Shown here: positions 52,636-61,531 of the stretch, one piece after another | Layout: the number at the start of each line of letters is the position of its first letter | Numbering within the stretch: the stretch's first letter is position 1 | Assembly (NCBI GenBank): GCA_018821305.1 | Contig: JAHJMN010000199.1 | Span: forward strand, 25,521-89,520 | DNA length: 64,000 bases | Source of the DNA: Myxococcota bacterium | GTDB lineage: Bacteria > Myxococcota_A > Polyangia > HGW-17 | Reading direction: 5' to 3' | Made by a program: the position numbers and the translations under genes | The notes under the pieces: model-generated | The model's input: the letters and a program-made list of their open reading frames with translations, nothing else | Database searches by the model: none | Told to the model about the DNA's origin: nothing

Positions 52636-53607
52636 ATGATTAAAACTATAAGTTTGTTTTTATTTACTCTAGTAAGCTCATGCTCCAGATCACCATCTTC
52701 TTCTAACGATGTTTTAGTTAAAATAAATACTTCGGTCTTTCATGGCATCAAAAGACTGAAGACAAAAGATTGCCCACCCCAGTCCCTTGTTGCCGATGTA
52801 AATGGCTATGCAGTTACCGTTGCTGATGTAGAAAAATTAATGAAAAACAAGGGCCTTTCTTCTTCAGAGGCTATTGAAAAAGCTGTTGCTGATGAACTTG
52901 TATGGCAGGAATCTCTAAAAAAGTTTGACCCTGATATTCTTAATTATTTTCATAAAGCAGTTGCCGCCTGGTATCTCATTGAGCAGGATTTTGAAAAAAA
53001 ATATAATATTGAGTCCATACCGGATGAAAAATTGAAGGACTTATATGATAATATTCAAGGACCAGCATACTCAGCTTCTCTTACTTCAATAAAGTTTTAT
53101 TTTGGCCACTCAGAATGGAGGCAGGGCATACAACTTGTTGTTAATATAAAAGATATTCCTGATAAGGAAAACATGGAGAGCGTTCTATCCATGATGAGAC
53201 TGGTTAAAAGTTCAGCAAATTCATCAAATATTGTAACTGATAACGATTTCGGAAATCTGGCCTGGAATCTGCAAAACAGTTATTTTCGTGTAGGTTTTGA
53301 AAATGCACTTCCCCCGCTCAGTAAGAAAAAAATTGAAAATCGATTGAGGTTTGGACGTGATTTTGATTCATTCTTTATTGAGAAGCTTTTTGAGGCCCCA
53401 TCTGAAGGGGAAATTATGGATCCCTTCATAACAAAATACGGTGCTCATTTTGTTTATTTAAAAAAAATAATACCTGAATTTAATAAATCTTTTGAGGAAT
53501 CTAAAGAAGAGTTGAAGAAAAAGATGGGAATGGGATGGCTTATTAAAAGTTTTGAAAAATGGATATCTGAAAAGCGTTCTAAATATAACTATAGGATTTA
53601 TCTTTAA
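52636..53607 (+). CDS. Parvulin/SurA-like peptidyl-prolyl isomerase lipoprotein
   Basis: The 323-residue product has a short signal peptide with a lipobox (TLVSSC, lipidated Cys16). A SurA_N-like region (LVADVNGYAVTVADVEKLMK, SEAIEKAVADELVWQESLKK) leads into a C-terminal portion resembling parvulin. That portion includes LFEAPSEGEIMDPFITKYGA, then HFVYLKKIIPEF, as in the strand that usually reads G-x-H-I-I-x-L. It probably assists folding of exported proteins at the membrane. The parvulin domain is divergent, so activity is uncertain. It starts a short run with the Roadblock-like and gsk genes, about 37 and 17 bases apart. Confidence 0.8.
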   Translation: MIKTISLFLFTLVSSCSRSPSSSNDVLVKINTSVFHGIKRLKTKDCPPQSLVADVNGYAVTVADVEKLMKNKGLSSSEAIEKAVADELVWQESLKKFDPDILNYFHKAVAAWYLIEQDFEKKYNIESIPDEKLKDLYDNIQGPAYSASLTSIKFYFGHSEWRQGIQLVVNIKDIPDKENMESVLSMMRLVKSSANSSNIVTDNDFGNLAWNLQNSYFRVGFENALPPLSKKKIENRLRFGRDFDSFFIEKLFEAPSEGEIMDPFITKYGAHFVYLKKIIPEFNKSFEESKEELKKKMGMGWLIKSFEKWISEKRSKYNYRIYL

Positions 53608-53644
53608 AAATTAGTCTCAATCCGGGGCTTCCGGTGGAAAATAC

Positions 53645-54013
53645 ATGGCGTCATTATTTGCAGAATTTCTGGCAGAACTGGTTGGTGGAGTAAGTGGTGC
53701 CATCGGTGCAATTATTCAAGACTGGGAAGGTGAAACAGTTGATCATTTTGGTCATCTGGACGAAATGGAACTTTTAATAAATGCTGCTCAGTGGGGGTTA
53801 ATATGGCGTATGTTCAGGTTTCAGTCTTCCGATGGCAGGTTGCAGGCTATCCGTGAAATTCTTATTGAAACGACTCAGCAGAAAATCCTTATTACAACGC
53901 TTTTTGATGATTATTATCTTGTTTTACTCATGAAAAAGAATACAAATCTTGCAGAAGCCGTTAACACCATCAGTGAGGTGAGTGTATTTATTCGCCGTGA
54001 GATGGGACTTTGA
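53645..54013 (+). CDS. Roadblock/LC7-like protein
   Basis: The 122-residue product has no signal peptide. After a Gly-rich helical start (FAEFLAELVGGVSGAIGAII) the remaining 85 residues resemble a Roadblock/LC7 fold: a helix (MELLINAAQWGLIWRMF), strands (KILITTLFDDYYLVLLMKK) and a final helix (AEAVNTISEVSVFIRREM). In Myxococcus such proteins (MglB) regulate the small GTPase MglA and motility, and stand-alone Roadblock proteins are common in this group. No Ras-like GTPase is adjacent. Assignment rests on pattern only. Confidence 0.62.
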   Translation: MASLFAEFLAELVGGVSGAIGAIIQDWEGETVDHFGHLDEMELLINAAQWGLIWRMFRFQSSDGRLQAIREILIETTQQKILITTLFDDYYLVLLMKKNTNLAEAVNTISEVSVFIRREMGL

Positions 54014-54030
54014 GAGCTTGCTGGTGATTA

Positions 54031-55332
54031 ATGAAATTCCCGGGAAAAAGAAAAAATAAACATTATTTTCCAGTTACTGCGAGAGATCCTCTTATCCCTC
54101 AGAATGCAAGTGTTGCTAATTTTCCAACGCATGTAATTGGTGTTGATCAAACTCTGGTGGACATTGAAGCGAGGGTTGATGAGGATTTTCTTTTAAAGTA
54201 TGGTCTGGTACGGGGTACATCCACGATAATTGATGAAGAAACTACTGAAAAAATTTATGCGGAATTGAAGTCCACGGAAGCAGTAACGCACGAGTTCGCT
54301 GGAGGTAGCATTGGCAATACTCTTCATAATTATTCGCTTCTTGCTGATAACCCATCAATTTTACTTGGGGTTATGAGTCGTAATATAAAAATAGGAAGTT
54401 ATGCATATAAGTATTTATGCAATACTTCAAGCCGTGTTGATTTGAATTGGCTTCAACCGGTAGATGGCCCCGTTGGTCGTTGTTTTGCTCTCATAAGTGA
54501 GGATAAAGAGCGAACATTTGCCATTAATGCCGGAAAAATGAATGAGTTAAAGCCTCAGAGCATTCCAGAAGTAATTTTCAGGGATGCCTCCGCTCTGGTT
54601 TTAACTGCCTATCTTTTGAGGGCAGGTGAAAATTCTCCAATATATCATGCAACTAATAAAGCCATTGAGTTTGCAGAAAAGTATAATGTCCCCGTGGTTT
54701 TAACATTGGGAACGAGATTCATAATTGAAGAAAATCCCGCTATGTGGCAGGAATTTCTTGCGAAACATGTGACTTGTCTTGCCATGAATGAAGAAGAGGC
54801 ATACGCCCTTACGGGGATTTCAGATCCACTTGCAGCTTCAGAAAAAAGTCTTGAGTGGGTTGATCTGGTTTTGTGTACCTGTGGTCCAAACGGTCTTTAC
54901 ATGGCCGGTTACACTGAGAGTGAAGCTAAAAGGCTGACAAAACAGCCTCTTCTTCCCGGTTCGATTCCTGAATTTAACAGGTATGAATTTTCCAGACCCA
55001 TGAGAAAAAGTGACTGTGTAAACCCTGTAAAAGTATATTCACACATATCTCCATACATGGGTGGGCCAGAAAAAATAATGAATACTAATGGCGCCGGAGA
55101 TGGAGCTCTCAGCGCTCTTTTGCATGATATGAGTGCAAATATTTTCCATCGCCATCTGGTTCCTAATTCAATAAAACACCGGTTTCCTTTTTTAACGTAT
55201 TCTTCATTTTCTCAAGTTTGTAAGTATGCTAATAGAGTAAGTTTCGAAGTGCTTGCGCAGCATTCGCCTAGACTGATGAGAGCAATGCCTGAGAGGGAGG
55301 ATTCCCTTGAGGAAGCTTATTGGGAGCGTTGA
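54031..55332 (+). CDS. gsk: Inosine/guanosine kinase, enterobacterial type
   Basis: A ribokinase-family (PfkB) enzyme that phosphorylates inosine and guanosine with ATP in purine salvage. The 433-residue product is strikingly like E. coli Gsk from end to end. It shares MKFPGKRKNKHYFPV, GVDQTLVDIEA, THEFAGGSIGNTLHNYS, NVPVVLTLGTRF, GGPEKIMNTNGAGDGALSAL (with the catalytic Asp in GAGD) and the closing PEREDSLEEAYW, almost letter for letter as I remember the enterobacterial protein. Such closeness is unusual for a housekeeping gene in this apparent lineage and suggests horizontal transfer from Gammaproteobacteria, or unusually strong conservation. It lies 17 bases after the Roadblock-like gene. 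Confidence 0.93.
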   Translation: MKFPGKRKNKHYFPVTARDPLIPQNASVANFPTHVIGVDQTLVDIEARVDEDFLLKYGLVRGTSTIIDEETTEKIYAELKSTEAVTHEFAGGSIGNTLHNYSLLADNPSILLGVMSRNIKIGSYAYKYLCNTSSRVDLNWLQPVDGPVGRCFALISEDKERTFAINAGKMNELKPQSIPEVIFRDASALVLTAYLLRAGENSPIYHATNKAIEFAEKYNVPVVLTLGTRFIIEENPAMWQEFLAKHVTCLAMNEEEAYALTGISDPLAASEKSLEWVDLVLCTCGPNGLYMAGYTESEAKRLTKQPLLPGSIPEFNRYEFSRPMRKSDCVNPVKVYSHISPYMGGPEKIMNTNGAGDGALSALLHDMSANIFHRHLVPNSIKHRFPFLTYSSFSQVCKYANRVSFEVLAQHSPRLMRAMPEREDSLEEAYWER

Positions 55333-55415
55333 TCTTAAAATTTCCATATCCGAAATATCCGGGAGTGAAGTTTTTCCATGAGCAAAATCCACTTAATTCA
55401 GGCGGATTTCCGAAA

Positions 55416-55560
55416 TATAACTGTAATACGACTTTTTTCCGTGATCAGGTCGAGTCACGAGATTCGCATTGAACAGGATTTAAATAGAAATCCTATATGG
55501 CCACTAATAAAAAAATATTTACGGTTGCTGGCTTGGGATAACATTCTTACGAAAAGTAAG
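55416..55560 (+). repeat. Decayed palindromic repeat copy
   Basis: Fragments in the right order recall the full element: CTGTAATACGA, then GATTCGC, then ACAGGATTTAAATAGAAATCC, then TGGCCACTA and TTACGGTTGCTG. These correspond to CTGTAATTCGC, GGATTTTATTAAAAATCC, AGGCCACTA and TTGCGGTTACTG elsewhere, although the order of the first parts differs. The gap 55333-55667 holds nothing else that I can support; a 77-codon reading frame at 55378-55611 lies mostly within this degenerate repeat. Confidence 0.4.
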
Positions 55561-55667
55561 TGTACATTATTTCCGAACAGTAATGGAGTCTTGTTTGGAA
55601 AATACCAATAAATTCAATGGCAATATTAATTGATTTAAGGTCTTTTTTAAACCGAAGGCTTTTCTAA

Positions 55668-57002
55668 ATGAAGAAACTTAATCCTCTTGAAAGTTCAGAA
55701 AACTCACTGTTTTTGAAGTACAGTTCTCTGTCCGTTATAGGCATGATAGCGATATCAAGTGCCGGCATTGTTGACGCCATGTTTTTGGGGAAGTTTGTAG
55801 GCGAAAGTGCTCTAGCAGCAGTTAATTTTACCATGCCAGTATTTGGGCTTATTGTCGGAATAACATTAATGTTTTCTGTGGGAAGTTCTGTCAGCGCAGG
55901 GTCACTTCTAGGGGAAGGAAGGGTAGAAAAGGCAGCCGGTATTTTTAGTCGTAGTGGTTTGTTTTTACTTATTCTTTCAATTATGTTTACTCTTTTGATA
56001 ATTCCCACGGCTGATTTGTTGAGCAGGTTCCTTGGCGGGGATGCCCAAAGTGGTCCACCCTTACGTACTTACCTTATATATCTGATTATGTTTGCTCCGG
56101 CCTTTGTTATGGCGATTTTTTTCATGTATTTTGTTCGACTTGATGGTTATCCCGGCTTGGCAACCATGGCAATGATTTCTTCGAGTATAGCCAATATCGT
56201 ACTGGATTGGGTATTTATAGTACGTCTTGGGTGGGGTGTAAAAGGTGCTGCGGTGGCTACTGGGCTATCTTACTTCATTGCTGATATATTTTATTTATGG
56301 CATTTCCTCTTCAGAACTACAAGATTCAAGTTTTCATTAAAAAAAGGTTCCATTAAGGATGTTCGTTTTGCTGCTTTTAATGGGTTTAGTGAATTTGCTA
56401 ATGAAATCAGTGCTGGACTCATTACCTTCATGTTTAACTGGACACTTATGAAACGGATGGGAACAAGTGGAGTAGCTGCTTATACAATAGTAAACTATCT
56501 TCTCTGGCTTGGACTCATGATATGCTATGGAATATCCGATTCTCTACAGCCCCTTATTTCGACAAATCATGGTGCCGGAAAGTATGTAAGGATCAGTAAT
56601 TTCTTACGTCTGGGTTTTTTAGCAACAGTTATTTTTGGTTCCATTCTCAGTTTATTGCTTTTAATGTTTCCCGAGAGGATGGTAGGATTATTTGTTTCTG
56701 GCAATACTGTAACATCTGAGATATCAATCAATTTTATAAAATATTTCTGGCCAGCTTTTATTTTGAGTGGAATAAATATTATATTCTCAGTTTATTTTAC
56801 GGCAATATTACGGGCGGGCAGAAGCGCGATCATTTCTGTTCTTCATGGTTTAGTTTTTCCAGCAATCCTTCTGATAATACTACCAAATATTATTGGGGAC
56901 CCTGGCATATTTCTGGCGGTTCCCATTTCGGAACTTATTACATTGTTTTTTGCGATAGGTCTTTTTATCAGTGTTCGGCCAAAGAAGCTTTCCGAGGCAT
57001 AG
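55668..57002 (+). CDS. MATE-family efflux transporter
   Basis: The 444-residue product has about twelve hydrophobic helices in two related halves. The first half shows the MATE pattern IVDAMFLGKFVGESALAAVN and GITLMFSVGSSVSAGSLLGE, a conserved gate region of the family. The second half contains YGISDSLQPLISTNHGAGKY, the counterpart motif. MATE proteins export drugs, dyes or metabolites in exchange for Na+ or H+. The substrate is not evident. The gene stands alone; the ribosome site is indistinct. Confidence 0.92.
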   Translation: MKKLNPLESSENSLFLKYSSLSVIGMIAISSAGIVDAMFLGKFVGESALAAVNFTMPVFGLIVGITLMFSVGSSVSAGSLLGEGRVEKAAGIFSRSGLFLLILSIMFTLLIIPTADLLSRFLGGDAQSGPPLRTYLIYLIMFAPAFVMAIFFMYFVRLDGYPGLATMAMISSSIANIVLDWVFIVRLGWGVKGAAVATGLSYFIADIFYLWHFLFRTTRFKFSLKKGSIKDVRFAAFNGFSEFANEISAGLITFMFNWTLMKRMGTSGVAAYTIVNYLLWLGLMICYGISDSLQPLISTNHGAGKYVRISNFLRLGFLATVIFGSILSLLLLMFPERMVGLFVSGNTVTSEISINFIKYFWPAFILSGINIIFSVYFTAILRAGRSAIISVLHGLVFPAILLIILPNIIGDPGIFLAVPISELITLFFAIGLFISVRPKKLSEA

Positions 57003-57097
57003 GTAAAAAAGGTGCAATTTTCGTTGCTATAATTCGTTAGAGCCTGATATACTTTCGAGGTTGGAACTGACCGCGCAATTATGGTTGGCATCAATTT

Positions 57098-57176
57098 CAT
57101 GTCCTGTTTTATGAATTTGGGTCAAAGCTACAAAATGACTCAATGTTTGACAATGAATTATTAAGTTTCGGGACAT
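57098..57176. repeat. Diverged palindromic repeat with ATGTCC arms
   Basis: ATGTCCTG near 57099 and CGGGACAT at 57169-57176 are imperfect inverted arms. Inner inverted pieces (ATGAATTTGGGTCAAAG, CTCAATGTTTGACAATGAAT) differ from the other copies. It ends 29 bases before the start codon of the RND-type gene. Confidence 0.5.
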
Positions 57177-57205
57177 AAAAAATTTAACAGGTAGCCTTAT
57201 ATTTT

Positions 57206-60200
57206 ATGGTTTCGTTTTTTCGAGTTATTGCCAGATATCCAAAAACAGTAATATTATTGTGTATTCTGTTGTCCATTTTTTTCACTGATAAAATAAGAAA
57301 GGGGCTTTTTGATTCCCGTGGAACTCTTATTCTTAATACAACTATAGAGCCTATTATGAGCCGAAAAAGTGGTGCATTTGATTTTTTTAAAGAAGTGCAG
57401 CGCATGTTCGGAAAAAATGAACTTTTAGTTGTCGCTATTACACGAAATGATCATGAAAAACCTGGTGTTGAGTTTATAGAAAAATATTTTGAACTGGGTG
57501 CCGAACTTAAAAATTTGAAGGGAATACAAACAGTTATTGGATTAATTGATATTCCTCTTATTTTTAGTGAATGTCCTGGAACATCACATTTTCATGAAAG
57601 GAATTTTTCAGGGTGTACGCCGTCGTGTGTCTCGCTAGATAAAAAATATCGCACAGAACTGGCGATTATTGCTGGAACAGAGAAATGTTCTACAGTTCCT
57701 CGTCGTTCCATGGATGACGTAAGAGCTCAATATGACGCGAGAGTTCAGAAAGTGCTCGAAGGTTTCGTCAATGAACCTGTGATTGTAAAGGATCTCATCG
57801 GTACTGCAGGGAAGACACTTGCGTATATGGTTATTTTCAATGACAATATTCGTCCTTCAGAGAGTTCTTACCAGAAGCCTGTAGCCGATCTTGCGGCAAA
57901 GTATCAAAAAAAAGGGATAATATTTGCCTGGGCAGGAAAAAGCAGGCTTGAACATGAAGCTAGTCGCATAATACAAAATGATATCAAACAGATCTTACCC
58001 TTGGGTATACTTTTGATGGTTTTTGTTTTAGCTCTGAGTTTCAAGAGACTGACTGGAGTAATTGTTCCACTGTTTATTGTAGGAGTTGGCTTGTTCTGGA
58101 CGGCAGGCATATTTGCAATGACGCCGTACAGGCTGAATCTGATGACCATTGTACTTCCTCCACTTCTCATAAGTGTTGGTAGTGCTTATGTAATTCATAT
58201 TCTGCACCAATATTATTATGAAGCCCCACTCGGGGGCAATTTCATTGAGCGGATTGTTGAAAAAATGACTACTCCGCTTATTGTTACTGCCCTGACAACG
58301 ATTGCCGGATTTGCTGCTCTTACAATAAGTCCGATTCCAGCAATACAGGAACTTGGAATTTTTGCGTGTATTGGAATTTCAGTAATTATTTTTCTTTCTC
58401 TTACTTTAGCAGTTGCAATTCTTTCTATTCTTCCTCCACCTCGGAAAAAACCTGAAAATACAAAGAACTCTGGTGGGGTTCTTGACCGATTTTTGACCTT
58501 TATGGGCCGTATGATAATAGCTCATTCAGGTCGATTCATTATTGCCTGGATGATTTTAGGTGCTGTTGCAATCGCCGGTATTGCTCTTGTGCGCGTGGAC
58601 AGTGATCCTAAAAACTTCCCCGATGACAGCCCTGTCCAGAAAGATCTTGAATTAATACAGAATAATCTGGCGGGAACCACCACCTTTCAAATGGTCGTGA
58701 CTGGTAATGGAAAATTGCCAGCGTTCAATCTGGATACTTCAAAAAGACTTTATGACTATATTAACTGGATTTATTCTGCTAAAGAACTAAAAGAAATCAA
58801 AGGTGTAAGTCTAGATAAAATATATTCTCCTATTCAGTATCTGGATCTTTTTGTTCGCAATTTTGGAACAAATATTAAAAGTCTCGATCAATCGCAGTTT
58901 GATTTTCTCACCAGAAAACTAAAGGAATTTAAAGTTCCGACATTTGTTTCGAATGATGGCAAACATTTTCAATTGCTTGTTCGCATGAAAATAAACTCAT
59001 CCACGGGATTGATCAAACTACGTGAACTTTTAAATCAATATTTTGTAGAGCATTTTCCCGGATATTCATTGCGGTTTACAGGGACTGGAATTTTAGCTTC
59101 TGAAAGTGCTGATAGTATTTCTAAGGGACAAATTACTTCCGTTGGCCTGGCGTTGACTGTAATTTTTATAATACTATCAATACTTTTCTTTTCAGTGAAG
59201 ATGGGTGGCCTTGCCCTGTATCCAAACCTGGTGGCTATCGCTATATTTTTCGGGACGCTTGGTTGGTTTTCCATACCCGTTGGCGTTACTATAAGTGTAA
59301 TAGCTAGTATTGCTCTTGGCATAGGTGTTGATAATACTATTCATTTTCTGAGTCATTTTAATGAAGAGGTTAAAATATCTCGGGATGAAAAGCAGGCTTC
59401 TCTGGATACATTAAGACATGTTGGGCCTCCTATGATATATACCACCGTTAGCCTTGGTCTTGGATTTGGGATATTTGCAATTTCAGACATGAGTGCTCAG
59501 GTGCTTTTTGGCGTATTAATGGCTTTTACGCTTTTTGTTTGCTTGATTGCTGGTCTGAACTTTCTCCCTTCAATAGTTGTTCAATCAAGACTTATCACGG
59601 CATGGGACTATTTATCTCTTAGTTATGACAGCAAGTTCATCAGCGAGATATCTCTTTTTAAAGGGATGAGTCTACGCACTACAAAAATAGCAACTCTCAT
59701 GGCTTATACTGTCGAACTTAACGATGGGGATATTTTGTTTCAACCAAATGATAGAGGGAATGAGTTATATGCTGTGCTGGAGGGCTCTGTAGTAATAAGA
59801 GTGAAGACACCCGAAGATATTTGGAAAGACATTGGATTTTTTCCCCAGGGAAGTACACTCGGGGAAATTGCGCTCTTTCAGAGAACTTACCGAACAACAC
59901 AAGCAGTTGCGGTTGGACACACTAAACTTCTTGTTTTAAATGAGAAAACCCTTCTCCGATTAAAAAGACGGTATCCAAAAATAGCATCAAAACTTCTAAT
60001 TAATTTATCCAAAAACCTTCTCGATGCTATTACCAACACAAATCATACGATGGTTGATAGTCTATTTGAGTCCATGAAACCCTTGAGCCCGTTTTATGGA
60101 AAAATAGATAATATAGTCAATGATATAGAGAAGAAAGGCTATTTGTCCTACACAGGGAAAGCAAATCTTGAGGAAGTATTATCAAGGGTTGCTGAAAAAA

Positions 60201-60688
60201 GTCGGGTTGCGGACCTCGTCAGGCGAACCCAAAATGGTGAGATTGAAATAAGACCCCATGATGAAAAATTTATGTTTCAGGGTTTTACGGCAAAAGATGT
60301 AAATTTATTGAAGAAAATATTCACCGTTAAAAATTATCGTGTGAATGATATTATTTACAAACAAGGTGAACAGGGTAATTCGTTCGGGATTGTTCTTTCC
60401 GGAGTAACAAAGTTATCAGTAGTGCGTCCACAGGGTGAAATGACTGTCGCAACGGCTCATTATGGTCACCTTGTTGGTCATGGAAGCATTCTGGCTCCCG
60501 AATCAAGATACCATGAAACGGTTACAGCTCTGGAAAGCTGTGAATTACTAATAATCGACAAAGAAAAAGCTTCTGAAGTTCTGGCCAATAGGCCTGCGTT
60601 AGCAAGTCAATTTTCCTATAATCTTGTTTGTTCGCTGGCTGATCGTCTGGAAAATCTTATGATGAAACTTCATCTGGGTCAATTTTAA
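57206..60688 (+). CDS. RND/MMPL-family transporter fused to two cyclic-nucleotide-binding domains
   Basis: The 1160-residue product has an RND-type transporter core (about 1-800). One N-terminal helix is followed by a periplasmic domain, a bundle of helices (about 265-420, including MTIVLPPLLISVGSAYVIHI), a second start helix (about 455), a second periplasmic domain and a second bundle (about 650-790, with ALGIGVDNTIHFLSHFNEEV). This is the pattern of HAE-3/MMPL exporters. Two cyclic-nucleotide-binding-like domains follow on the cytoplasmic side: about 816-940 (LFQPNDRGNELYAVLEGSVV, PQGSTLGEIALF) and about 1027-1150 (IYKQGEQGNSFGIVLSGVTK). The fusion suggests a nucleotide-gated or allosterically controlled exporter of lipids or hydrophobic compounds; this is inference. 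Confidence 0.88.
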   Translation: MVSFFRVIARYPKTVILLCILLSIFFTDKIRKGLFDSRGTLILNTTIEPIMSRKSGAFDFFKEVQRMFGKNELLVVAITRNDHEKPGVEFIEKYFELGAELKNLKGIQTVIGLIDIPLIFSECPGTSHFHERNFSGCTPSCVSLDKKYRTELAIIAGTEKCSTVPRRSMDDVRAQYDARVQKVLEGFVNEPVIVKDLIGTAGKTLAYMVIFNDNIRPSESSYQKPVADLAAKYQKKGIIFAWAGKSRLEHEASRIIQNDIKQILPLGILLMVFVLALSFKRLTGVIVPLFIVGVGLFWTAGIFAMTPYRLNLMTIVLPPLLISVGSAYVIHILHQYYYEAPLGGNFIERIVEKMTTPLIVTALTTIAGFAALTISPIPAIQELGIFACIGISVIIFLSLTLAVAILSILPPPRKKPENTKNSGGVLDRFLTFMGRMIIAHSGRFIIAWMILGAVAIAGIALVRVDSDPKNFPDDSPVQKDLELIQNNLAGTTTFQMVVTGNGKLPAFNLDTSKRLYDYINWIYSAKELKEIKGVSLDKIYSPIQYLDLFVRNFGTNIKSLDQSQFDFLTRKLKEFKVPTFVSNDGKHFQLLVRMKINSSTGLIKLRELLNQYFVEHFPGYSLRFTGTGILASESADSISKGQITSVGLALTVIFIILSILFFSVKMGGLALYPNLVAIAIFFGTLGWFSIPVGVTISVIASIALGIGVDNTIHFLSHFNEEVKISRDEKQASLDTLRHVGPPMIYTTVSLGLGFGIFAISDMSAQVLFGVLMAFTLFVCLIAGLNFLPSIVVQSRLITAWDYLSLSYDSKFISEISLFKGMSLRTTKIATLMAYTVELNDGDILFQPNDRGNELYAVLEGSVVIRVKTPEDIWKDIGFFPQGSTLGEIALFQRTYRTTQAVAVGHTKLLVLNEKTLLRLKRRYPKIASKLLINLSKNLLDAITNTNHTMVDSLFESMKPLSPFYGKIDNIVNDIEKKGYLSYTGKANLEEVLSRVAEKSRVADLVRRTQNGEIEIRPHDEKFMFQGFTAKDVNLLKKIFTVKNYRVNDIIYKQGEQGNSFGIVLSGVTKLSVVRPQGEMTVATAHYGHLVGHGSILAPESRYHETVTALESCELLIIDKEKASEVLANRPALASQFSYNLVCSLADRLENLMMKLHLGQF

Positions 60689-60790
60689 TTACAGGACAGT
60701 AACCGCAAGGTGTTGAATTTATTATAGTGGCCTGTTAGGATTTTTAATAAAATCCTTCGCGAAGCGAATTTCCGGACACGAACTGATAAG
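60689..60790 (-). repeat. Palindromic repeat, tandem copy 1
   Basis: In reverse orientation relative to 63861-63955. It starts one base after the stop of the RND gene with TTACAGGACAGTAACCGCAA and carries GGCCTGTTAGG. It ends in a 53-base segment (60738-60790) that is repeated exactly at 60887-60939, with the AATAAAATCCTTCGCGAAGC core and the CCGGACACGAACTGATAAG arm. Confidence 0.9.
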
Positions 60791-60939
60791 TGTCTATCCG
60801 GAAATTCGAAAAAACGAGGTTTTCAACTTTCTTTAAAGGCCGGATAGATACCGCAAGGTGCTGAAAATATTAATAGTGTCTGGATAGGATTTTTAATAAA
60901 ATCCTTCGCGAAGCGAATTTCCGGACACGAACTGATAAG
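60791..60939 (-). repeat. Palindromic repeat, tandem copy 2 with CTATCCGG module
   Basis: A second copy directly behind the first. Its left part contains the CTATCCGG (60794-60801) / CCGGATAG (60840-60847) inverted module also seen at 23619-23664. Next come ACCGCAAGGTGCTGAAAAT and TAGTGTCTGGATAGG, where the middle arm has changed to match. The exact 53-base segment (60887-60939) closes it, 27 bases before the HD-domain gene. Confidence 0.9.
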
Positions 60940-60966
60940 GTCTTTTTCGACAGAAAGATTGTGAAA

Positions 60967-61509
60967 ATGGATAGAAATCAGTTATTTGAACTACTCAAGG
61001 AATATCTGAAAGACACAGCAATGATTATGCATTCTCTTCAGTCAGAAGCAGTTGCAAGAGCCGTTGCACAAGCCATTGGTGAGGACGTAAATCTTTGGGG
61101 AGGAACAGCACTGCTCCATGATATCGACTATGAAATGACGAAGGCTACACCAGACAGACACGGCCATGAATCTATCCGGATTCTTGAAAAAGTATTGCCT
61201 TCGGAGTCAATAAATGCAATATTTACTCATAATTATGAACATAATGGTGCACCGGCTCCTGCGTCCGTACTTGATCATGGGATTCGCTGCTGTGAAACGG
61301 TGACGGGACTTATTCATGCAGCAAGCCTTCTTAGACCTGACGGATATGAAGGGATGGAGCCCAAAAGTATTCGGAAAAAAATGAAGGATAAGGCTTTCGC
61401 AAGAAATGTCAGCCGTGAGTGTATTCTGGAATGTTCCCATTTGGGTCTTGAGTTAAGTGAGTTTCTAAAAATTGCAATAAATGCTATGAGTGATCTAGAA
61501 AAATCCTGA
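60967..61509 (+). CDS. HD-domain phosphohydrolase-like protein
   Basis: The 180-residue product has an HD domain: a first His in MIMHSLQSEAVARAVAQ, the HD pair in GGTALLHDIDYEMTKA, a His-rich step (DRHGHESIRILEK) and THNYEHNGAPAP further on. This resembles the small HDIG-type hydrolases annotated as metal-dependent phosphohydrolases. The substrate is unknown. I start at ATG 60967; a GTG at 60961 is equally near a weak AGAAAG ribosome site and would add two residues. It is followed 22 bases later by the next gene. Confidence 0.82.
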   Translation: MDRNQLFELLKEYLKDTAMIMHSLQSEAVARAVAQAIGEDVNLWGGTALLHDIDYEMTKATPDRHGHESIRILEKVLPSESINAIFTHNYEHNGAPAPASVLDHGIRCCETVTGLIHAASLLRPDGYEGMEPKSIRKKMKDKAFARNVSRECILECSHLGLELSEFLKIAINAMSDLEKS

Positions 61510-61531
61510 AACGATATGATGGAGTAGAAAA

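Noticed and set aside
55378..55611. 77-codon plus-strand reading frame with a GGGAG upstream
   Set aside because: Most of it lies in what looks like a decayed palindromic repeat, the product has no recognisable feature, and spacing to the ribosome site is long (about 12 bases).
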